Shown here piece after piece: positions 58,138 to 64,000 of a DNA stretch of 64,000 nucleotides. The position numbers and the translations under genes are program-made. Below the pieces are notes generated by a model, which was not told the DNA's origin, made no database searches, and saw only the letters and a program-made list of their open reading frames with translations. This DNA comes from Arthrobacter beigongshangensis. Its GTDB lineage: Bacteria > Bacillota > Bacilli > Bacillales_A > Planococcaceae. The DNA lies in the NCBI RefSeq assembly GCF_016820585.1, contig NZ_JADHDX010000005.1, positions 62,001 through 126,000 of the forward strand, in the 5' to 3' direction. Each line of letters starts with the position of its first letter. The stretch's first letter is position 1.

Positions 58138-58680
58138 ATGAAGAGGATTATTAGTGCAACACTTATTTTGTTGTTCGCATATACAAGCACTGTCTCTGCA
58201 CATACCGGTTTAACGAGTTCATCACCGGCTAATGGGGAAGAAGTGGCTGAAGAAGTCTATGAAATTGTAATGGAATTTAATTCGAAAATCGAATCGACAA
58301 GTACAGTGAAAGTCTTTAATGAAATCAAAGAGGAAATCATCATCGGTAATACGCAAGTGACTGATAACGTGATGACAGGTGGTTTCATGTCGCCGTTAGA
58401 GAATGGTACATACACAGTGGAATGGAAGATTATTGGTGCGGATGGCCACCCAATCGAGGGAACTTATTCATTCATAGTAAATCAAGAAGAATTAGAGGAT
58501 CCGTCAAAATCCGAAGAATCTCGAGAAACACCTGCTGAGCCTATTGAAGACCCAGTAGAGCAGCTAGTTGAAGTTCCATCAAAAGTAGCTTCAAATGATG
58601 TCCTTGTTGTCATCCTTGTCGCTTTGTTTACGATAGCTGGCGGATTTTTTGGCTGGATCATAGGAAGAAGGCACAAGTAA
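58138..58680 (+). CDS. CopC-domain copper-resistance protein with membrane anchor
   Basis: A 180-residue exported protein: signal peptide ending near Ala20 (TVSAHTGL), a CopC beta-sandwich domain with the N-terminal His expected in copper binding and the DGHPIEGTYSF motif near residue 102, an acidic linker (about 118-145), and a C-terminal membrane segment. This is the YobA/YcnJ type of CopC. AGAGAGGAAGAGAAG precedes the ATG. Its stop abuts the start of the CopD-like gene, so the pair form one unit for copper handling. Affinity or direction of copper flow is not shown. Confidence 0.87.
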   Translation: MKRIISATLILLFAYTSTVSAHTGLTSSSPANGEEVAEEVYEIVMEFNSKIESTSTVKVFNEIKEEIIIGNTQVTDNVMTGGFMSPLENGTYTVEWKIIGADGHPIEGTYSFIVNQEELEDPSKSEESRETPAEPIEDPVEQLVEVPSKVASNDVLVVILVALFTIAGGFFGWIIGRRHK

Positions 58681-59772
58681 ATGATTTGGGTTTATATTTC
58701 TGAAAGTTTATTGTATCTATGTTTTTCACTATTGATGGGCGCATTCATCATTCAATTCATTCCGGAACGGTTGAAACCTGAAATTCGTATTTCTAAACGG
58801 TTAATTCAGTTGGCGGTGTTAGGTGTTGTGTTCTTTTCGGTTGCACCTGTGATCAGGATTATCCTATTTCTTTATGAAGATATCGGTCTGATGTTGACTA
58901 TACAAAATGTTTTAACGGGCTTTGAAGTAGGAAAGGCATGGAATTTCACGGTCATACTTGCAATTTTCTTTTACTTGTTTGTATCGTTGTTCCCGGTATT
59001 GAAAAGCAAAGTACTTTCTGGCATTTCATTGGCTTTCACCATCGTTCTGCTCCTTGCTTTAGGATGGGCGAGTCACGCAGCATCGCTTACCGAATGGAGT
59101 GGATTCATCTATCACTCATTGCACTTTTTAGCTGTTACCATATGGATCGGTATACTCCTTGTCGTCGGTTGGTGTTCAAAAAACCAAGAGAATTGGCTTT
59201 CTTATTTAAGATGGTTTACCCCTCTGGCAATCATGTGTTTTCTTACGATTGCGGGAACTGGATTATTTCTTATGACATTGGTAATTGATGTAAACGAATA
59301 TGCGGACGCATGGATGATACCCTATGGCCAAGCCTTATTAGTGAAGCATCTGACCATCATACCTGTTTTATTTTTTGCTTTTATAAATGGGTTCTGGATT
59401 AAACACAAATTGAAAAAACAAGAGCAAATCAATCCATTACCGTGGCTGAAGTTCGAAAGCGTTCTTCTATTCTTTACGTTCGTTTCGACAGGGGTACTGG
59501 GACAACAGGAACCTCCTCATAGTATCGAGATAACTCTCGCAGGCAACGGTCCTTCAGCTATATTTGATTACTTTTATTCAGGGGTCATTGAACCTTCAAT
59601 GAGTTTGCAATTTGGATTCAATACAATAAATACATTATTTTTCGTAGTGGCGATCATCTTCATGTGGCTGATCGTGTACAGCTTTAGGAAAAAGACGCCC
59701 GCAGTTGTTCCATTTTTCATGGGGATGTTCAGTTTCCTTTCGCTCTATTTTGGATTAATGGCTAGCATTTAA
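58681..59772 (+). CDS. CopD-domain copper transport membrane protein
   Basis: A 363-residue membrane protein with about nine hydrophobic segments. The CopD-type core is visible in SHAASLTEWSGFIYHSLHFLAVTIWIGILL (residues 127-156) and IAGTGLFLM near residue 200, with conserved histidines that may bind copper or haem. The ATG starts directly after the copC stop, and the ribosome site lies within copC (AGGAAGAAGG). Together with CopC it likely imports or moves copper across the membrane. Confidence 0.87.
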   Translation: MIWVYISESLLYLCFSLLMGAFIIQFIPERLKPEIRISKRLIQLAVLGVVFFSVAPVIRIILFLYEDIGLMLTIQNVLTGFEVGKAWNFTVILAIFFYLFVSLFPVLKSKVLSGISLAFTIVLLLALGWASHAASLTEWSGFIYHSLHFLAVTIWIGILLVVGWCSKNQENWLSYLRWFTPLAIMCFLTIAGTGLFLMTLVIDVNEYADAWMIPYGQALLVKHLTIIPVLFFAFINGFWIKHKLKKQEQINPLPWLKFESVLLFFTFVSTGVLGQQEPPHSIEITLAGNGPSAIFDYFYSGVIEPSMSLQFGFNTINTLFFVVAIIFMWLIVYSFRKKTPAVVPFFMGMFSFLSLYFGLMASI

Positions 59773-59799
59773 TAATAAATATTAGAGAAGAGGTATTTT

Positions 59800-60474
59800 A
59801 TGAAGCAGAATAAGAATTCAAAGATGAAAATGGCGGTAGTTTTGACACTCGTGGTCGTAGTTATATTGGCAGCAGTCGTCGTATTTAGCAATAAACAGGA
59901 AGCCTTACCAACTGACATAAAGCAAATCGATATCACTGGGCAGCCCTTACTTGGGGAGAAAGATGCACCTGTCACAGTAGTTGAATTCGGTGATTTTAAA
60001 TGTCCTGCATGTAAAGCGTGGGGTGAAATGATTTATCCGAAATTAGTTAATGATTATATCGAAACAGGTACAGTTAAATTTGCATTTGTAAACGTATTAT
60101 TCCACGGTAAAGAATCTACGTTAGGATCGATTGCCGCTGAATCGGTCTTTAAGCGGAATCCAGGTGTGTATTGGGATTTTCATCAAGCATTGTTTGATGC
60201 ACAGCCAACTGAAAATCATGATGCACAATGGATAACTCCAGAAAGAATTCTTGAAATTGCAGTCGGATTGCCTGAGATTGATCAAACACATTTAAAAGAA
60301 GACATGGAACAAGAAGCGACTATGGATAGCGTTAAGCTTGACGAAGATTTAGTAAGAGAAGTTGGCGTATCTTTGACTCCGACCATTGTTATAAACGGAA
60401 AAATGATGGAGGACCCATTTGATTATGAAGCCATTAAGACGGCAATAGAGCAAGCGACGAAGGATGCAGAATGA
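59800..60474 (+). CDS. bdbD: DsbA-type thiol-disulfide oxidoreductase (BdbD-like)
   Basis: A 224-residue extracytoplasmic oxidoreductase with an N-terminal membrane anchor (residues 11-30), redox site FKCPACKAW (Cys68, Cys71), an inserted helical domain, and cis-proline in SLTPTIVING. It introduces disulfides into secreted proteins. GAGAAGAGG precedes the ATG. It overlaps the bdbC start by four bases. In Bacillus subtilis bdbD-bdbC lie beside cadA and copA, an association repeated here. Confidence 0.9.
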   Translation: MKQNKNSKMKMAVVLTLVVVVILAAVVVFSNKQEALPTDIKQIDITGQPLLGEKDAPVTVVEFGDFKCPACKAWGEMIYPKLVNDYIETGTVKFAFVNVLFHGKESTLGSIAAESVFKRNPGVYWDFHQALFDAQPTENHDAQWITPERILEIAVGLPEIDQTHLKEDMEQEATMDSVKLDEDLVREVGVSLTPTIVINGKMMEDPFDYEAIKTAIEQATKDAE

Positions 60475-60914
60475 TGGAGAATAAAGAAAATAAATCCAAG
60501 CCGCAGGGATTCTTATTATATATTGCATGGGTTGTCTCTTTAATCGCCATGTTCGGAAGCCTGTACTTCAGTGAAATCAAAGGATATATTCCATGTGAAT
60601 TATGTTGGTATCAACGTATTCTTATGTACCCACTTACTTTGATATTGGGGATTGGGACTTTCCAGAATGACATTTCCGTTAAAAAGTTCGTACTCCCGTT
60701 ATCCATAATTGGGGGAAGCATATCGTTCTTGCATTATTTAGAGCAGAAGATACCCGGTTTTGGGGGCATCAAGCCATGCGTAAGCGGTGTGCCTTGTAGT
60801 GCACAGTATATTAATTGGTTCGGGTTCGTTACGATACCATTTTTGGCATTAGTGGCATTTGTGATTATTGCTACCTGTATGTTTTTTATAAAATCGAAAA
60901 AGTCAGTTGAGTAA
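60471..60914 (+). CDS. bdbC: DsbB-type disulfide reoxidation protein (BdbC-like)
   Basis: A 147-residue membrane protein with four hydrophobic segments and two redox cysteine pairs, CELCWYQR (near residue 43) and CVSGVPCSAQY (near residue 103), which reoxidise BdbD using menaquinone. It starts at ATG 60471 (ATGA overlap with bdbD) or ATG 60474. A hairpin follows the gene. Confidence 0.93.
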   Translation: MMENKENKSKPQGFLLYIAWVVSLIAMFGSLYFSEIKGYIPCELCWYQRILMYPLTLILGIGTFQNDISVKKFVLPLSIIGGSISFLHYLEQKIPGFGGIKPCVSGVPCSAQYINWFGFVTIPFLALVAFVIIATCMFFIKSKKSVE

Positions 60915-60925
60915 AGAATAGTATT

Positions 60926-60972
60926 AAAGAAGCCAAAAGAAGCCGCAGTTGTCACTCCTCTGGCTTCTTTGC
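60926..60972 (+). terminator. terminator after bdbC
   Basis: AAAGAAGCCA (60926-60935) pairs with TGGCTTCTTT (60961-60970). The T-run is short, so termination may be partial. Confidence 0.65.
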
Positions 60973-61005
60973 GTTTGAAAATACTCTTGTTAGGGGGATA
61001 AATTT

Positions 61006-62052
61006 ATGCAGTATGAGGCAATTGTTATAGGGGCTGGTCAAGCTGGACTGGCGATGGGTTATTATTTAAAACAAAGTAATAAGAGGTTTTTAATTATTGA
61101 TAAAGGGCAGGCTTTGGGTGAGGTGTGGAAAAACAGGTATGACTCCTTAAAGTTATTTACACCTAGGATGTATAGTTCATTGCCTGGTCTTATCCTAGAT
61201 GGAGAACAACAGGGGTTTCCCTCAAAAGATGAAATCGCAAATTACATAAAGCACTATACGGAAATATTTGCATTACCTGTTGAATTGAATACTGAGGTTA
61301 TTTCCGTAACAAAAAATGAAGAAGGTTTTTGTGTAGAAACAACAAAAGGAATATTTAACACATCGAATGTTGTGGTTGCCACAGGTCCATTTCAAAAGAA
61401 GCTGATTCCCGCATTTTCGGATTCCTTTAGTAAAAATATCTTACAGCTACATTCATCTGAGTATAAGAATCCTAGTCAACTTAAACAGGGAAATGTGCTT
61501 ATTGTTGGAGGTGGTAATAGTGGCGCTCAAATAGCGGTTGAGTTGTCGGAAGATAAAGATACATATTTGGCTATAAGTAAAAGGCCAAGCTATTTCCCAT
61601 TAACGATTGGTGGAATGAGTGTGTTTTGGTGGTTAGATAAATTGGGAATACTAAAAGTGACGAACAAGTCATTCATCGGGAATTTATTGCAAAAAAAGGG
61701 CGATCCTATCTTCGGTAGTGAATTAAAAAAAGCCATAAAAGATTGGGAAGTTACGTTAAAAGGGAGGGTCGTAAATGGGGGGTACGATCATGTTGTATTT
61801 GAAGATTCAACTACCCTTGAAGTGAAAAATATTATTTGGGCAACTGGATTCCAACAAGATTATGAATGGCTAAATGTGGATGGTGTAGTTGGTCAGCAGA
61901 AAAAGATTAATCACAACAGGGGGATAAGCCCGGTAAAAGGCTTATACTTTTTAGGTTTACCATGGCAATCACGTAGAGGATCTTCATTGCTTCAGGGAGT
62001 AGGGTTTGATGCTAGGTATATAATGAAACATATGAAAAATACAACTACATGA
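61006..62052 (+). CDS. czcO: FAD/NAD(P)-dependent flavoprotein (CzcO-like)
   Basis: A 348-residue flavoprotein with an N-terminal FAD-binding Rossmann motif (VIGAGQAGLAMGYYL), a second dinucleotide motif (VLIVGGGNSGAQIA near residue 165), and the ATGF motif (IWATGFQQDYEWL near residue 280), as in flavin-containing monooxygenases. In Bacillus subtilis the related czcO is an operon partner of czcD; here czcD follows after 13 bases, in reversed order. TTAGGGGGATAAATTT precedes the ATG. Its reaction in metal resistance is not established. Confidence 0.82.
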   Translation: MQYEAIVIGAGQAGLAMGYYLKQSNKRFLIIDKGQALGEVWKNRYDSLKLFTPRMYSSLPGLILDGEQQGFPSKDEIANYIKHYTEIFALPVELNTEVISVTKNEEGFCVETTKGIFNTSNVVVATGPFQKKLIPAFSDSFSKNILQLHSSEYKNPSQLKQGNVLIVGGGNSGAQIAVELSEDKDTYLAISKRPSYFPLTIGGMSVFWWLDKLGILKVTNKSFIGNLLQKKGDPIFGSELKKAIKDWEVTLKGRVVNGGYDHVVFEDSTTLEVKNIIWATGFQQDYEWLNVDGVVGQQKKINHNRGISPVKGLYFLGLPWQSRRGSSLLQGVGFDARYIMKHMKNTTT

Positions 62053-62065
62053 AGGGGGCCCTTGA

Positions 62066-62971
62066 ATGGGGAGCCATGAGCATAATCATTTTGCGGAAAA
62101 ACGAGAAGGGAATAAGCGGGGGCTCATCATTGCCTTATCCATTACAACACTCATTATGCTATTGGAGTTTTTCGGGGGGCTGTTCACAAATAGTTTAGCA
62201 CTGTTATCAGATAGTGGTCATATGCTATCGGATGCAAGCTCGATGGCTCTAAGCCTCGTGGCAATTTGGTTTGCAAGTAGACCGCCATCTCCGAATAAGA
62301 CGTATGGGTATTATCGATTTGAAATCCTCGCCGCTTTATTTAATGGCGTTACGTTATTTGTAGTTGCCGGGTTTATCGTCAATGAAGCAATACAACGGTT
62401 AAATGAACCGCCAACAGTCGCAAGTGGAACGATGATGATCATTGCATTCATCGGATTAGCGGCAAATCTTCTTAGTGCTATGGCTCTTCTAAAAAAAGCA
62501 GATGTAAAAGGGAATATTAACTTAAAGAGCGCGTATATACACATAATCGGTGACGCTTTAGGTTCGGTTGGTGCAATATTAGCTGGTCTGCTCATGCTCC
62601 TATTTGACTGGTATATTGCAGATCCGATCATTTCAGTGATAGTCGCTTTATTGATATTGAAAAGTGCATGGGGAGTGCTTAAGCAGAGTATTCATGTCTT
62701 AATGGAAGGCTCACCCTTGATGATTAATAAAGCAGAAGTTTTAGCTGAATTTGAAAATATTGAAGGTGTGAAAAATGTCCATGATCTTCATATTTGGACG
62801 ATTACATCGGGGCTGGATATGTTAAGCTGTCACATTCTAATTGAAGAGGAGAAGGATGAACAAGAAGTACTTCAACAGGCAATCAATCTGATACGTGAAA
62901 CTTACAAAATTGAACACACTACGATTCAAATTGAAAAATCGGATCTTCAGCATCAAGAATTAAATATATAG
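62066..62971 (+). CDS. czcD: cation diffusion facilitator, Zn/Co/Cd exporter
   Basis: A 301-residue CDF-family antiporter with a short His-bearing N terminus (GSHEHNHF), six membrane segments, the metal-site motif SDSGHMLSDASS (near residue 48) and its partner HIIGDALGS (near residue 160), and a C-terminal cytoplasmic metal-sensing domain (VKNVHDLHIWTI). It exports Zn, Co or Cd against protons or potassium. GAAGGGGGCCC precedes the ATG. It is coupled to the czcO-like gene. Confidence 0.93.
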   Translation: MGSHEHNHFAEKREGNKRGLIIALSITTLIMLLEFFGGLFTNSLALLSDSGHMLSDASSMALSLVAIWFASRPPSPNKTYGYYRFEILAALFNGVTLFVVAGFIVNEAIQRLNEPPTVASGTMMIIAFIGLAANLLSAMALLKKADVKGNINLKSAYIHIIGDALGSVGAILAGLLMLLFDWYIADPIISVIVALLILKSAWGVLKQSIHVLMEGSPLMINKAEVLAEFENIEGVKNVHDLHIWTITSGLDMLSCHILIEEEKDEQEVLQQAINLIRETYKIEHTTIQIEKSDLQHQELNI

Positions 62972-63086
62972 GAAATGAAATTCAATGTAGATTGAACTTA
63001 CATTGAACTTACATACAAAATTCAATATCATAATTGATAGTCAACGACCATATAAACATATAGACAAACAACTGAAGGATGGTTTA

Positions 63087-63806
63087 TTGACGCATGTCTG
63101 GTTTATCGGTTTTTTATCAACTTTTGCTGGAATTGGCGTAGGTGGAGTTATTGCAAGTTTTATAAATGGTTTTAAGAAGAGTATTGGTACCATCTATGCT
63201 GTATGTACTGGGCTAATCTTAGGGTTAATAAGTTTTGAAATCGTACCCGAAGCCATACAACTAGGTAATTGGGTTGTTTTTTTCTTAGGTTTCTTTGCAG
63301 GAGTTATTTTATTCAAGCTTATTCATTCAGGGTTTCGTAATACCCCTGAAGGTTCAACATCACGTAAACAACAGAATGTAAGAATAGGTTTATTCTTAGC
63401 TGTAATTATTTCTATTCACAATTTTCCTGTAGGGGTGGTTCTAGGAACTAGTGAACACTCTCAATTTAGCACTGCCTTATTACAAGCGTTAATATTGCAC
63501 AATATTCCCGAGGGAATGATATTATTTACTCCATTATTTATTGCAGGAATTAGATTTCATATATTGTTTCTCCTTTCTATAATCGTTGCTATTCCCGTTG
63601 CACTTGGGGCATTAATTGGAGAGATGATAGGTCAGCAAAACAATCTAATATGGGCATTCCTAATAAGTTTGACAGTCGGAACAATTTATATGGTTACGAT
63701 AAAGGAAATCCTAATTGAATCAATTAGGCAATCATCCAATAATTATAGCTTACTGGTTGCTTTAATTGGTTTTTGTCTTATGGGTGTGTATCTAATTTAT
63801 TTATAA
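63087..63806 (+). CDS. ZIP-family metal transporter
   Basis: A 240-residue membrane protein of the ZIP family with seven or eight hydrophobic segments. Metal-binding histidines are in ISIHNFPVGVVLG and ILHNIPEGMILF, the paired ZIP motifs. The frame opens at TTG 63003 with 28 unusual polar residues; TTG 63087, nine bases after GAAGGA, starts right before the first membrane segment (THVWFIGFLSTFAGIG) and is preferred. It follows czcD on the same strand; direction (uptake or export) and metal are not determined. Confidence 0.85.
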   Translation: MTHVWFIGFLSTFAGIGVGGVIASFINGFKKSIGTIYAVCTGLILGLISFEIVPEAIQLGNWVVFFLGFFAGVILFKLIHSGFRNTPEGSTSRKQQNVRIGLFLAVIISIHNFPVGVVLGTSEHSQFSTALLQALILHNIPEGMILFTPLFIAGIRFHILFLLSIIVAIPVALGALIGEMIGQQNNLIWAFLISLTVGTIYMVTIKEILIESIRQSSNNYSLLVALIGFCLMGVYLIYL

Positions 63807-64000
63807 AGGGATTCAAAGTTGTTATTATCTTTGTAACAGCGTTTCTGTGTAGTGTAATTTTCGGTAGTAATCTTCGGATTGCTCATAAAAGTCGTCCTTT
63901 CTTTGATGGTAGTTTCGTCATCTCCATCTTACTAGATTGGGCTATTTTTTTGTACTCGGATCATCTCAGTTATTGGAGTGGAAGAAGAGGTGAATCCCGT
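63807..64000 (+). other. right-edge sequence with an open frame
   Basis: One plus-strand frame stays open from about 63773 to the edge and encodes a hydrophobic stretch (FKVVIIFVTAFLCSVIFGS), but no start with a ribosome site is seen. It may be the beginning of a membrane protein or chance. No transposon end or terminator was recognised here. Confidence 0.25.

Larger units (their letters stand above)
40030..64000 (+). mobile_element. Tn7-like transposon at attTn7; distal end not seen
   Basis: The right end starts with TGT at 40030, followed by tandem presumed TnsB sites and tnsABCD reading inward, the same geometry as the Tn7 right end beside glmS. Cargo-type genes (metal transport, thiol-redox, two-component system) continue from 47206 to the edge. 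I could not find inverted TnsB sites (GTCCAGTATACATC form) anywhere to 64000, so the left end is probably outside. Assignment of everything past tnsD to the element is inference; the core 40030-46653 is well supported. Confidence 0.7.

Noticed and set aside
40030-64000. CRISPR-associated transposon
   Set aside because: No cas genes, no repeat-spacer array and a glmS-directed TnsD; the only regular repeats are the end-binding sites.
63800-64000. Left end of the Tn7-like element at the right edge
   Set aside because: No inverted copies of the TnsB unit and no terminal ACA with ATAGC duplication were found.

Overview
The window is chromosomal DNA of a low-GC, Gram-positive bacterium of the order Bacillales. 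Support comes from AGGAGG-type ribosome sites, lipoprotein signal peptides, AraR/CcpA-style control, a glmS ribozyme, MsmX, YunC, YitT and CadC/CadA. The gene set suggests Planococcaceae (Sporosarcina or Lysinibacillus relatives), but this is inference without a search. No rRNA or tRNA gene was recognised.

Bases 1-12,900 form an alpha-glucoside phosphorolysis locus. It holds a phosphoglucomutase (cut by the left edge), glucose-6-phosphate isomerase, a GH65 phosphorylase behind a paired LacI-type operator, an ABC importer (lipoprotein plus two permeases), a LacI-type regulator, beta-phosphoglucomutase and a second GH65 enzyme of the maltose phosphorylase type. Imported disaccharides would be split to beta-glucose-1-P plus glucose, converted to glucose-6-P and then fructose-6-P. 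Bases 13,200-26,275 form an arabinose/arabino-oligosaccharide locus: divergent araR, then a binding protein, two permeases, GH127 beta-L-arabinofuranosidase, araB, araD, araA and GH51 abfA, ending at a clear terminator. Neither importer encodes an ATPase; msmX at 28,261 probably serves both. An unusually structured 850-base gap lies between a YxkF-like regulator and msmX.

Bases 29,400-37,700 hold ordinary chromosomal genes: a membrane-anchored trypsin-like protease, a MATE exporter, YunC, YitT-like, DUF1540, SEC-C and GNAT proteins, CutC, and several hypothetical genes. Next comes glmS with its self-cleaving leader.

Directly behind glmS sits the most notable element, a Tn7-like transposon in the classic attTn7 position. 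Its right end begins with TGT 25 bases after the glmS stop and carries a tandem 20-bp array of presumed TnsB sites, then a long terminator hairpin, then tnsA, tnsB, tnsC and tnsD. TnsA and TnsB keep their catalytic residues at almost the same spacing as in Tn7. No tnsE or cas gene is seen. Beyond tnsD comes a presumed cargo of metal and extracytoplasmic thiol-redox genes: a ResA-like thioredoxin divergent from a two-component system, a lipoprotein, two CcdA-type proteins, lgt, a chemotaxis receptor, cadC-cadA, CopC/CopD-like proteins, bdbD-bdbC, czcO-czcD and a ZIP transporter. The distal transposon end was not found, so the element probably runs past base 64,000.
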